From positions 366,850-430,849 of the forward strand of contig MKVW01000006.1 in assembly GCA_001898965.1 (NCBI GenBank): a stretch of 64,000 nt of DNA, read 5' to 3'. Every line of letters begins with the position of its first letter. The stretch's first letter is position 1. Shown in pieces: positions 52,277 to 60,284 of this stretch. The notes below the pieces were generated by a model, which saw only the letters and a list, made by a program, of their open reading frames with translations, did no database searches and was not told where the DNA came from. The DNA comes from Rhizobiales bacterium 62-17 (GTDB lineage Bacteria > Pseudomonadota > Alphaproteobacteria > Rhizobiales > Beijerinckiaceae). The position numbers and the translations under genes were made by a program.

Positions 52277-53104
52277 TTACAAGCGGTCCGCGCTGCCATC
52301 ATCGCGGACCGCTTTGATATAGCGGGCAACAGAGCGGCGCACGGCGCCCTTGCCGTCCTGTTTGATGTCGCGCTCGAAGAAGGCGCCGTAGATGACATCG
52401 AAGGCAAAGGGTTCGAGGGCGCGACCGATCCGCTCGACAGAGGGCGCGGAGAGCGGCAGATAGTTGGGATAGCTGCGCATGAAGGCCACATGTTTGTGGT
52501 CGGCTGCCACCTGCGCGATATCGCCTGTCGCCAGTGCGCCGCGTCCAGCGCCGCCTTGAGACCAATGCAGCACGGTGCCGCCGGCGAAATGGCCGCCGCA
52601 GTGGACCAAGGTCACGCCGTCCGCCAAGGCCAGCGTTTCATCATTCCAAAAGTGGATCGCCGGATCAGGCCGCATCACCCATTGCCGATCCGCCTCATGA
52701 AGATGGATCGGTGCGTTGAAGGCGTGGCTCCAATCCACCATCGTCGAATAATAATGCGGATGCGAAACGGCGATGGCCGCGAGGCCGCCCAGACCATTGA
52801 CGATATCGATCGTCGCTTGGTCGAGCAGGGGCACGCATTCCCACAGAATATTACCGATCGATGTTCGCAGGATGAGGGCGCGTTGGCCGATGGCGAAAAC
52901 GGGCGCCATCGCAAGGCCGAGCACCCCGTCTTCCAACCGTCGGAAGGCGTTCATGTGGCGTCGGCCGATCGTCTCCATCACGGTCCATTGCTGGCCGGCA
53001 AGGGGCACATATTGCCGCTCGTCTTCACAGATGGGGCAGTTGGCGGGTAGCCGGTCGCTGGGCGGAAAGCCGGTGCCGCAGGTGACGCAGATGAAGGACG
53101 GCAT
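52277..53104 (-). CDS. MBL-fold hydrolase with N-terminal zinc ribbon and non-canonical metal motif
   Basis: A 275-residue metallo-beta-lactamase-fold protein. Its first 35 residues form a rubredoxin-like ribbon (FICVTCGTGF and CPICEDE). The MBL HxHxDH motif reads SHPHYYSTM, keeping the first two histidines but losing the aspartate and last histidine. Later ligands appear in HCGGHFAGGTV and ALATGDIAQV. ATG 53104 has an AGGA upstream on its strand; a longer start to 53167 is less likely. It converges on the BKACE gene with a 3-nt gap. The function is unknown. Confidence 0.82.
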   Translation of the reverse strand: MPSFICVTCGTGFPPSDRLPANCPICEDERQYVPLAGQQWTVMETIGRRHMNAFRRLEDGVLGLAMAPVFAIGQRALILRTSIGNILWECVPLLDQATIDIVNGLGGLAAIAVSHPHYYSTMVDWSHAFNAPIHLHEADRQWVMRPDPAIHFWNDETLALADGVTLVHCGGHFAGGTVLHWSQGGAGRGALATGDIAQVAADHKHVAFMRSYPNYLPLSAPSVERIGRALEPFAFDVIYGAFFERDIKQDGKGAVRRSVARYIKAVRDDGSADRL

Positions 53105-53224
53105 GGCAGAATCCTGTCGCTGAGCGAAATGATATTGCGATGCCGACATGGATTTCCCAAGCGCCAATCGGCAGGTTAGAAGGCGCCGACGGGTCGACGA
53201 ACAGACTCAAGAGGAAACCGAACC

Positions 53225-54214
53225 ATGCGACGGCTGAAACTGACGATTGCGACGACCGATTACGATCACTTCAGGGATTTCCGCACCGGCGCGGTGCAGG
53301 CCGAGGGCATCGATCACACCTGGCTGACGCTCGGCCACCACGAAGTCTTCGCGCGGTTCACGCTCAATCGGGAATGGGATGTCTCGGAGCTGAGCTTCGC
53401 CAAATTCATGACGCAGGTGACGCGCGAAGACAGCGATATCGTCGGTCTGCCGATCATTTGCTCGCGGCTGTTCCGCTTCAGCTCGTTCTACATCAACAAG
53501 AAGAGCGGCATCAAAACCGTGCAGGATCTCAAGGGTAAACGGGTGGGCTCACCGGAATGGGCGCATTCGGCCGCCGTCTATATGCGCGGATGGATGCACA
53601 ACGAGGCCGGGGTGCAACTGCCGGACGTGCATTGGTACCAGGCTGGCGCCAACGCACCGGGCCGGGTGGAGAAAGTGGAACTCAATCTGCCGACGGGGGT
53701 GGAAATCACCCGGGTCGCGGATAAGTCGCTCTCCGAAATGCTGGCGTCCGGCGAGATCGACTGCGCCATCATCGCCCGGCCGCCGACCTGTTTCCTGGAG
53801 GGCCATCCGGACGTCGAGCGGCTCTATCCGGACTACCTCGGTATGGAGGAGGAGTATTATCAGCGCACCAAGGTGTGGCCGATCATGCACATCATTGCTG
53901 TGCAGAAACATATTATCGATGAAAATCCGTGGGTTGCGCGCAATTTGGTGAATGCGTTCGAGGAATCCAAACGGCGCAGCGTCGAGCGGCTGCTTGATCC
54001 CGCGGTGTCGCGCTATCCGCTGGCCTGGCTGCCGACCTATGGGCGCAAAATGCGCGACATGTTCGGCGGCGATCCGTTTCCTTTTGGAATCGAAGCCAAT
54101 CGGCCGACCTTCGAGCAGATGCTGCTCTACACCTATCAGCAAGGGATCGCCCACAAACACGTGAAACCGGAGGATCTATTTCCGAAGGGTGTGATGACCA
54201 AGATCGTGGTCTAA
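53225..54214 (+). CDS. 4,5-dihydroxyphthalate decarboxylase-like / NMT1-type binding-fold protein (second)
   Basis: A 329-residue cytoplasmic-looking protein without a signal peptide, of the same family as the gene at 12614-13558. Shared features are LKLTIATTDYDHFRDF at the N-terminus, DVSELSFAKFM, the CSRLFRFSSFYINKKSGIKT segment, LKGKRVGSPEWAHSAAVYMR and GGDPFPFGIEANRPTFEQM. The closeness to dihydroxyphthalate decarboxylases suggests decarboxylation of an aromatic or unsaturated acid, though related proteins serve as transport receptors. It diverges from the MBL gene and stands before an AT-rich gap. Confidence 0.75.
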   Translation: MRRLKLTIATTDYDHFRDFRTGAVQAEGIDHTWLTLGHHEVFARFTLNREWDVSELSFAKFMTQVTREDSDIVGLPIICSRLFRFSSFYINKKSGIKTVQDLKGKRVGSPEWAHSAAVYMRGWMHNEAGVQLPDVHWYQAGANAPGRVEKVELNLPTGVEITRVADKSLSEMLASGEIDCAIIARPPTCFLEGHPDVERLYPDYLGMEEEYYQRTKVWPIMHIIAVQKHIIDENPWVARNLVNAFEESKRRSVERLLDPAVSRYPLAWLPTYGRKMRDMFGGDPFPFGIEANRPTFEQMLLYTYQQGIAHKHVKPEDLFPKGVMTKIVV

Positions 54215-54229
54215 TGGCGGAAATTGCCC

Positions 54230-54275
54230 GGGAAAATAGAAAATACAAAAATAAAATGTATTAATATATTTTCCC
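54230..54275. other. AT-rich nested inverted repeat
   Basis: GGGAAAAT (54230-54237) matches ATTTTCCC (54268-54275), and inside it AATAC (54242-54246) matches GTATT (54258-54262). It is by far the most AT-rich stretch of the neighbourhood and sits between the decarboxylase-like gene and the sulfate operon promoter. It may act as terminator for the former or as an upstream element for the latter. Confidence 0.35.
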
Positions 54276-54292
54276 CTAAACATAGAAGTGAA

Positions 54293-54321
54293 TTGACGTT
54301 ATAGTCGTCGGCACTTAGATG
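54293..54321 (+). promoter_or_regulatory. Predicted promoter of the sulfate assimilation operon
   Basis: TTGACG at 54293-54298 and TAGATG at 54316-54321 are 17 nt apart. The -10 box is weak, as expected for an activator-dependent promoter. Transcription would begin near 54328, inside the inverted repeat that follows. Confidence 0.35.
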
Positions 54322-54324
54322 AAT

Positions 54325-54361
54325 GGAACAATTCCAGACTGTTTCTGGAATATGGTGTTCC
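54325..54361. promoter_or_regulatory. Bulged inverted repeat in the sulfate operon leader
   Basis: Perfect arms ATTCCAGA (54331-54338) and TCTGGAAT (54344-54351) enclose 5 nt, and outer arms GGAACA (54325-54330) and TGTTCC (54356-54361) add six more pairs with a 4-nt bulge on the right. It ends 21 nt before the first ATG at 54383. It could be an operator for a sulfur regulator or an RNA hairpin in the leader. Confidence 0.5.
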
Positions 54362-54382
54362 TCAGCCTGGGAGCCCTCGACT

Positions 54383-54709
54383 ATGTCAACTCCGAAGCGC
54401 GTGCCGCTTCCGGCTATCCTTCTGGCCAACGATCTGCTGGACGGCGATGTCGTTTTCAGCACCGGCGATGGCTGGACGCGCGATCCGTCGGAAGCCGTCA
54501 TCGCCTACGATGATCCGACCGCCGACAAGCTGGAGGCGCATGCCAAAGCGGCCTTTGCCGCGCAGCAGGTGGTCGATGCCTATCTCGTCGATGTCGCCAT
54601 CGATGCGCAGGGGCGGCCGACGCCGCGCCACTTCCGCGAACGTTTCAAGACATTGGGGCCGAGCAATCGGCCCGATCTCGGCAAACAGGCCGTCTACCGG
54701 GCGCTGTAG
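54383..54709 (+). CDS. DUF2849 protein, first gene of the sulfate operon
   Basis: A 108-residue small protein matching DUF2849: LPAILLANDLLDGDVVFSTG, DDPTADKLEAHAKAAFAAQQ and the C-terminal HFRERFKTLGPSN. In Alphaproteobacteria the family is found almost exclusively beside cysI and is thought to assist sulfite reductase or its siroheme. ATG 54383 is preferred to 54323, which would start inside the leader inverted repeat. It lies 39 nt before cysI. Confidence 0.88.
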   Translation: MSTPKRVPLPAILLANDLLDGDVVFSTGDGWTRDPSEAVIAYDDPTADKLEAHAKAAFAAQQVVDAYLVDVAIDAQGRPTPRHFRERFKTLGPSNRPDLGKQAVYRAL

Positions 54710-54748
54710 CGCCCGCTTGCCCACTGCGTCGATCGCAAGGATTGAAAA

Positions 54749-56443
54749 ATGTACCGCTATGATGAGTTCGATGAACGGTTTGTCCGCGAACGTGTCGCGC
54801 AATTTCGCGATCAGGTCGCACGCCGGCTCGACGGATCGCTGAGCGACGATGAATTCAAGCCGCTGCGGCTGAAGAACGGCGTTTATCTGCAGTTGCACGC
54901 CTATATGCTGCGGATCGCCGTTCCCTATGGCACGCTGGCTTCGCGTCAGTTGCGCCAGCTCGCGTTGATCGCCGATCGCTACGATCGTGGCTATGGCCAT
55001 TTCACGACGCGCCAGAACATGCAGTTCAACTGGCCGAAGCTGCGCGATGTGCCCGATATCCTGGGCCTTCTCGCCGATGTCGAGATGCATTGCATCCAGA
55101 CCTCGGGCAATTGCATTCGCAACGTGACCGCCGACCATTTCGCTGGCGTCGCCGCCGACGAACTGGAAGATCCGCGCCCGACCGCGGAGCTCATTCGCCA
55201 GTGGTCGAGCCTGCATCCGGAATTCAGCTATCTGCCGCGCAAGTTCAAGATTGCGGTGACGGGTGCTGAACATGATCGTGCCGCCGTGAAGGTGCATGAC
55301 ATCGGCCTGCGTATTCTCAAACATCCGCAGACCGGCGAGATCGGTTATGAGGTGATTGTCGGTGGTGGCCTTGGCCGCACGCCGCTCATCGGCAAGGTGG
55401 TTCGTGATTTCCTGCCGAAGGACGAACTGCTCGCCTATCTCGAAGCCGCGATGCGCGTCTACAATCTCGAAGGCCGTCGCGACAATAAGTATAAGGCGCG
55501 CGTGAAGATCCTCGTGCACGAGATTGGCGTTGAGGAATTCCGCAAGCGCGTCGAAGAGGAATATGCCAAGCTCAACGGCCCGTCGATCAATGCCGATCCG
55601 GCCGAGGTCGAGCGGATCGCCGCTTATTTCGCGCCGCCGACCTATGAAAAGCTGCCCGGCGATTCCAAGGCTTATGCGGCGCAGCGTGCCACCAATGCGG
55701 CGTTCGCGCAATGGGCCGACGCCAGCGTGTTCAAGCATCGCATTCCCGGCTATGCGGCGCTGACCATTTCGCTCAAGACGATCGGCGAAGCGCCCGGCGA
55801 TATCACGTCGGCGCAGATGCGCGCGGTGGCCGATCTGGCCGAGAAATATTCATTCGACGAGCTTCGCGTCACCCATATGCAGAATGTGGTTCTGCCGCAT
55901 GTGAAACAGTCGGATCTGTTCGCCATCTGGAATGCGCTGCGCGAGGCAGGTTTGGCGGAAGCCAATGTCGGCCTCGTCACCGACATCATCGCGTGCCCCG
56001 GCCTCGATTATTGCGCTTTGGCGACGGCACGCTCCATTCCGATCGCTCAGGCGATTGCCAAGCGCTTCCAGGATCAGCAGCGTCAGCGCGACATTGGGCC
56101 GCTCGGCATCAAAATCTCCGGTTGCATCAATGCCTGCGGCCACCATCACGTCGGCAATATCGGCATCCTCGGCCTCGAGAAGAACGGCGTCGAGAACTAT
56201 CAGATCACCTTGGGTGGCGATGCGACGGAAAACGCCGCCATCGGTGACCGGTTGGGGCCGGGTATCGACGCGGACGAAGTGCCGGATGCGATCGAGCGTT
56301 TGGTGGACGTTTATTTGAACCAGCGCCTCAAGGACGAGCCGTTCATTGACACCGTGCGCCGTGTCGGCGTGGCACCGTTCAAGGATGCGTTCCTGGCCAA
56401 GGATTCGTCCAAGACCGAGGAGGCCGAACATGCCGTTGCTTGA
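54749..56443 (+). CDS. cysI: Sulfite reductase hemoprotein (nitrite/sulfite reductase family)
   Basis: A 564-residue cytoplasmic enzyme reducing sulfite to sulfide with siroheme and a [4Fe-4S] cluster. The first half has RQNMQFNWPKLRDVPDILG and SGNCIRNVTADHFAGV, typical of the family. The cluster/siroheme cysteines are in CPGLDYC (about residues 416-422) and GCINACGHHHVGNIGILG (about 456-474), in the family order. No flavoprotein subunit cysJ is adjacent, so electrons probably come from ferredoxin or another reductase. The stop overlaps the DUF934 start by 14 nt. Confidence 0.93.
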   Translation: MYRYDEFDERFVRERVAQFRDQVARRLDGSLSDDEFKPLRLKNGVYLQLHAYMLRIAVPYGTLASRQLRQLALIADRYDRGYGHFTTRQNMQFNWPKLRDVPDILGLLADVEMHCIQTSGNCIRNVTADHFAGVAADELEDPRPTAELIRQWSSLHPEFSYLPRKFKIAVTGAEHDRAAVKVHDIGLRILKHPQTGEIGYEVIVGGGLGRTPLIGKVVRDFLPKDELLAYLEAAMRVYNLEGRRDNKYKARVKILVHEIGVEEFRKRVEEEYAKLNGPSINADPAEVERIAAYFAPPTYEKLPGDSKAYAAQRATNAAFAQWADASVFKHRIPGYAALTISLKTIGEAPGDITSAQMRAVADLAEKYSFDELRVTHMQNVVLPHVKQSDLFAIWNALREAGLAEANVGLVTDIIACPGLDYCALATARSIPIAQAIAKRFQDQQRQRDIGPLGIKISGCINACGHHHVGNIGILGLEKNGVENYQITLGGDATENAAIGDRLGPGIDADEVPDAIERLVDVYLNQRLKDEPFIDTVRRVGVAPFKDAFLAKDSSKTEEAEHAVA

Positions 56444-56969
56444 TCGGTCTGGACTGAAGGCGGAGACGTTCGCGCGGGCTGAAAATCTCAGCGATGCGGC
56501 CGGTGATGTCATCGTGCCATGGGCCAATGTGCAGGCTGTTTTGGAAGCAGGCGCCGGCAATCATCGTCTTGGGGTTGATATTCCCAACAACATCTCGATC
56601 GACGAGATTCTGCCGTTGGTTGACCGGCTCGATCTGATCTCGGTGCCGTTCCCCTCGTTTTCTGACGGGCGCGGGTTCAGCCTTGCCAAGCAATTGCGGG
56701 ATCGCGGCTATCGCGGTGTCTTGCGCGCCCAAGGCAAGCTGATCACCGATCAGTTCGCTTATGCTTTGGCTTGCGGCTTCGACGAGGTCGAGCCGGCGGA
56801 CGAGGTGTTTGCCCGCCAGCCGGTTGAACAATGGCTCGCGGCGCTGACGCGCATCACCAACGTCTATCAGCGTGGCTATGACGGCGCGGCCAATATTTTG
56901 GACCAGCGCCGCGCCGCGCGGGCGGCCAAGGCCGCCCAAGTAGAGAGCAAGGAGGCGAGCCATGTCTAA
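56430..56969 (+). CDS. DUF934 protein of the sulfate operon
   Basis: A 179-residue DUF934 protein starting at ATG 56430 within the cysI end. Conserved parts are LGVDIPNNISIDEILPLVDR, ISVPFPSFSDGRGFSLAKQL and the C-terminal LTRITNVYQRGYDG. The family is nearly always encoded between cysI and cysH in Alphaproteobacteria, supporting a role in sulfite reduction, but its biochemical job is not established. The end overlaps cysH by 8 nt. Confidence 0.88.
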   Translation: MPLLDRSGLKAETFARAENLSDAAGDVIVPWANVQAVLEAGAGNHRLGVDIPNNISIDEILPLVDRLDLISVPFPSFSDGRGFSLAKQLRDRGYRGVLRAQGKLITDQFAYALACGFDEVEPADEVFARQPVEQWLAALTRITNVYQRGYDGAANILDQRRAARAAKAAQVESKEASHV

Positions 56970-57732
56970 TTCTCGCATCACTTTGGCCGCGCATCTCGAT
57001 GAAAGCTTTCGAGCGCTCGACACCGTCGAGCGTCTGCGGCTGCTGTGCGACGAGGTTGGCGGACGGATTGTCTTCACGTCGAGTCTTGGCATCGAGGATC
57101 AGGCGTTGACGCATCTGATCCTGGCGAACGATCTGCCGATCGAGGTCGTTACCCTCGATACGGGCCGCTTGTTCACGGAGACCTACAAGGTCTGGACCGA
57201 AACCGAAGCGCGTTATGGCCGACGTATCCGCGCGTATTATCCGCGTCACGACGCGCTGGAAGAACTCGTCGCTCGCCAGGGGATCGATGGCTTTTACGAT
57301 TCGGTAGCGGCACGCCACGCCTGTTGCGATGTGCGCAAGGTCGAGCCCCTGAAGCGGGCGCTCGAAGGTGCGAGCGTGTGGATCACTGGCTTGCGCGCTG
57401 GGCAATCGGCTGGCCGCAGCGCGGTTGGCTTCGTGGCCTTCGATAGCGGCCATGGCGTGTTGAAGGCCAATCCTTTGCTCGATTGGGAACGCGAGCGGCT
57501 GACCGATTTCATCGCCGAAAATCATGTTCCGGTGAACGCGCTGCATGCGCAAGGGTTTCCGTCGATCGGCTGCGCGCCCTGTACGCGCGCCGTGGCGCCT
57601 GGCGAGTCGGAACGCGCGGGGCGCTGGTGGTGGGAAAACGAAGACCAGAAGGAATGCGGTCTTCATGTCGATGAAAGCGGCCGGCTGGTGCGCGCCAAGG
57701 CGCCCGCCGTGGCCGAAGGACCATTCAGATGA
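56962..57732 (+). CDS. cysH: Adenylyl-sulfate (APS) reductase, CysH family
   Basis: A 256-residue thioredoxin-dependent reductase that turns APS into sulfite and AMP. Besides the PP-loop-like [16 protein letters not shown] segment and [13 protein letters not shown], it has the paired cysteines [10 protein letters not shown] (121-122) and the CxxC in GCAPC (204, 207) that hold a [4Fe-4S] cluster in APS reductases. The catalytic ECGLH cysteine is Cys232. The iron-sulfur form indicates APS rather than PAPS as substrate, matching the absence of an APS kinase in this operon. It overlaps cysD by 4 nt. Confidence 0.93.
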   Translation: MSNSRITLAAHLDESFRALDTVERLRLLCDEVGGRIVFTSSLGIEDQALTHLILANDLPIEVVTLDTGRLFTETYKVWTETEARYGRRIRAYYPRHDALEELVARQGIDGFYDSVAARHACCDVRKVEPLKRALEGASVWITGLRAGQSAGRSAVGFVAFDSGHGVLKANPLLDWERERLTDFIAENHVPVNALHAQGFPSIGCAPCTRAVAPGESERAGRWWWENEDQKECGLHVDESGRLVRAKAPAVAEGPFR

Positions 57733-58631
57733 TTCAATTAATGCATTTGCAGAAGCTGGAAGCTGAATCGATTCACATCATCCGCGAAGTCGCGGCTGAA
57801 TGCGAAAAGCCGGTGATGCTGTATTCGATCGGCAAAGATTCCGCCGTGATGCTGCATCTGGCGATGAAGGCCTTCTATCCCGGCAAGCTGCCGTTTCCGC
57901 TGCTGCATGTCGATACCACCTGGAAATTCCGGGAGATGATCGAGTTTCGCGATCAGCGCGCCAAGGAGCTGGGCGTCGACCTGATCGTCCATATCAACGA
58001 AGAGGGCGTGAAGGCTGGCGTCAATCCGTTCGATTCCGGCTCGCGTCTGCACACTGATGTGATGAAGACGCAGGGCCTGAAGCAGGCGCTCGATAAGTAC
58101 GGCTTTGACGCCGCCTTCGGCGGGGCGCGTCGTGACGAGGAGAAGTCGCGCGCCAAGGAACGGGTGTTTTCGCTACGCTCGGCCGAACATCGTTGGGATC
58201 CGAAGAACCAGCGTCCGGAACCATGGCGGCTCTATAATACGCGTAAGCGCCCTGGCGAGAGCTTCCGGGTCTTCCCGCTGTCCAATTGGACCGAGGCGGA
58301 TGTCTGGGCCTATGTGGCGCTGGAGAATATTCCGGTCGTACCGCTCTATTTCGCCAAGGAACGGCCGATCGTGCGCCGCGATGGCGCGCTCATCATGCGC
58401 GATGACGAACGCATGAAGCTGCGCCCGGGCGAAGTCGTCGAGAATATGAAGGTCCGCTTCCGCACGCTCGGCTGCTATCCGCTGACGGGCGCTTTCGAAA
58501 GCGAAGCGGAAACCCTCGATGAAGTGATCGAAGAGATGCAGTTGTCGCGTTCGTCGGAGCGGCAGGGCCGCATCATCGATCATGACGGCAATGGCTCCAT
58601 GGAGCAGAAGAAGCAGGAAGGTTATTTCTGA
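57729..58631 (+). CDS. cysD: Sulfate adenylyltransferase subunit 2
   Basis: A 300-residue subunit that makes APS from ATP and sulfate. The PP-loop is [10 protein letters not shown] (about residues 32-41), followed by [18 protein letters not shown] and [17 protein letters not shown], all conserved in CysD. Length is normal. Its ATG overlaps the cysH stop (ATGA) and its stop shares a base with the cysN start (TGATG). Confidence 0.95.
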   Translation: MIQLMHLQKLEAESIHIIREVAAECEKPVMLYSIGKDSAVMLHLAMKAFYPGKLPFPLLHVDTTWKFREMIEFRDQRAKELGVDLIVHINEEGVKAGVNPFDSGSRLHTDVMKTQGLKQALDKYGFDAAFGGARRDEEKSRAKERVFSLRSAEHRWDPKNQRPEPWRLYNTRKRPGESFRVFPLSNWTEADVWAYVALENIPVVPLYFAKERPIVRRDGALIMRDDERMKLRPGEVVENMKVRFRTLGCYPLTGAFESEAETLDEVIEEMQLSRSSERQGRIIDHDGNGSMEQKKQEGYF

Positions 58632-60271
58632 TGGACGCGTTGACCGAAGTGCGTCCTCAGGACGACAACAAGGCGCTTTCAGCGGTTCTGGAGCAGCCGG
58701 CGCAGAAGTCTCTGCTGCGCTTCATCACCTGCGGATCCGTGGACGATGGCAAGTCGACGCTGATCGGGCGCATTTTGCACGACACCGGCGGCGTGTTCGA
58801 CGATCAGCTTCAAACTCTGGAAAACGATTCTCGCAAATTTGGCACCCAAGGATCGCGTATCGATTTCGCTCTGCTGGTCGACGGCCTGTCGGCCGAGCGC
58901 GAGCAGGGCATTACGATCGACGTCGCCTATCGCTATTTCTCGACGCCGCGCCGTTCTTTCATCGTCGCCGATACGCCGGGCCATGAGCAATATACGCGTA
59001 ATATGGCGACCGGTGCTTCGACCGCCGAACTGGCCATCATTCTGATCGATGCGCGCAAGGGCGTGTTGCCGCAAACGCGGCGCCATTCCTTTATCGTCTC
59101 GATGCTGGGCGTCCGTGAGATCGTCGTCGCGATCAACAAGATGGATCTGGTGGCGTGGAGCCAGGAGGTCTACGACCGGATCGTCGCCGATTATCGCGAG
59201 ATGGCGAAGCAACTCGGCTTCGTCAACGTCGTGTTCATTCCGGTGTCGGCTTTGGAAGGCGACAATGTCGCCGCTGCCTCGCAGGCGATGCCTTGGTATC
59301 GCGGCGTGACGTTGCTCGGCCATCTGGAAACGGTGGTGCCGCGGACCGCAGCCACGCGTGATGACGGTTTTGCCTTTCCGGTGCAGTGGGTCAGCCGGCC
59401 CAATCTCGATTTTCGTGGCTTTGCCGGTTGGTTGACGCGCGGACACGTGGCGGCCGGCGACGAGATCGTCGCGCTGCCGAGCGGCCGTCGCAGCCGCGTC
59501 CAGCGGATCGTCACCGCCGATGGCGATTTGCCGGTGGCGGTGGCGGGCCAAGCGGTTACGCTGACTTTGGCTGATGAAATCGATGTTTCGCGTGGCGATG
59601 TCCTTGTCTCAGCAGCTTACGCGGGCAAGGCACGTTCTGAGGTGAGTGCCAAGCTTTTGTGGATGTCGTCGCGGCCGCTGGCCGATGGTTCGACCTATCT
59701 GCTCAAGGTCGGCACCACCACGGCGCAAGCCAAAGTGAATGTCTCGCGCGCCGTCGACATCCATACCTATGAAGAGACGGCGGCCCAGCGTCTCAACATG
59801 AACGAGATCGGCATTGCCGAGATCGCCCTCGACCGCCCCATCGTTGCCGACGATTACAGCGCGGATCGCGAACTGGGCGGCTTCATCCTCATCGATCGTT
59901 GGACCAATGAGACGATGGCCCTTGGCCTGGTCGATTCCGGGCTTCGCGCGGAAACGGTGGTCGACGGCAGTGAACAGGCGGCGGTCGCTCCTACCTCATG
60001 GCTGGCGCGCACTTTCAACGTGCCTCTGCCGCTGCGCAGCCAGAACCGTCGCGATCTGATCCGACGCTCGCTCGTCGCGCACGCGCCGCTGTCCGCCCTC
60101 ATTGGGGCGGTGGTGTATGGCTTGAGCGGGGCTGCCGGTGTGGCCGTTGGCGTGGCCGTGATCGATGTCGTGGCACGTAGCTTGCTTGCATTTTACGTTG
60201 CTGGAGCCGGACAGGAAGTCTCTGATTTAAATGAACTTCCGAGCGGCAACGTGGACGGCGACGGGATTTAG
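58631..60271 (+). CDS. cysN: Sulfate adenylyltransferase subunit 1 with hydrophobic C-terminal domain
   Basis: A 546-residue GTPase subunit driving APS synthesis. G1 is GSVDDGKSTL (35-44), G3 DTPGHEQYTRNMATGAS (about 114-130) and G4 NKMDLV (about 169). An elongation-factor-like beta-barrel region follows. Unlike NodQ/CysNC fusions, no APS kinase domain follows. Instead the last 75 residues carry QNRRDLIRRSLV and two hydrophobic stretches (AVVYGLSGAAGVAVGVAVID, SLLAFYVAG), resembling the small membrane domain DUF2061. This could dock the sulfurylase at the membrane. The stop lies 13 nt before cysG. Confidence 0.92.
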   Translation: MDALTEVRPQDDNKALSAVLEQPAQKSLLRFITCGSVDDGKSTLIGRILHDTGGVFDDQLQTLENDSRKFGTQGSRIDFALLVDGLSAEREQGITIDVAYRYFSTPRRSFIVADTPGHEQYTRNMATGASTAELAIILIDARKGVLPQTRRHSFIVSMLGVREIVVAINKMDLVAWSQEVYDRIVADYREMAKQLGFVNVVFIPVSALEGDNVAAASQAMPWYRGVTLLGHLETVVPRTAATRDDGFAFPVQWVSRPNLDFRGFAGWLTRGHVAAGDEIVALPSGRRSRVQRIVTADGDLPVAVAGQAVTLTLADEIDVSRGDVLVSAAYAGKARSEVSAKLLWMSSRPLADGSTYLLKVGTTTAQAKVNVSRAVDIHTYEETAAQRLNMNEIGIAEIALDRPIVADDYSADRELGGFILIDRWTNETMALGLVDSGLRAETVVDGSEQAAVAPTSWLARTFNVPLPLRSQNRRDLIRRSLVAHAPLSALIGAVVYGLSGAAGVAVGVAVIDVVARSLLAFYVAGAGQEVSDLNELPSGNVDGDGI

Positions 60272-60284
60272 GTGGATTGAAACC

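Noticed and set aside
54230-54361. A SAM-type or other known riboswitch before the sulfate operon
   Set aside because: The inverted repeats do not match any SAM riboswitch core I know; only a simple bulged hairpin is visible, so it is reported as an unexplained element instead.
54386-55738. A 450-codon minus-strand open frame opposite DUF2849 and cysI
   Set aside because: Antisense to conserved sulfite reductase sequence; no family features of its own.
58631-60271. CysN fused to APS kinase (NodQ type)
   Set aside because: The C-terminal 75 residues are too short for APS kinase, lack its P-loop and are hydrophobic.
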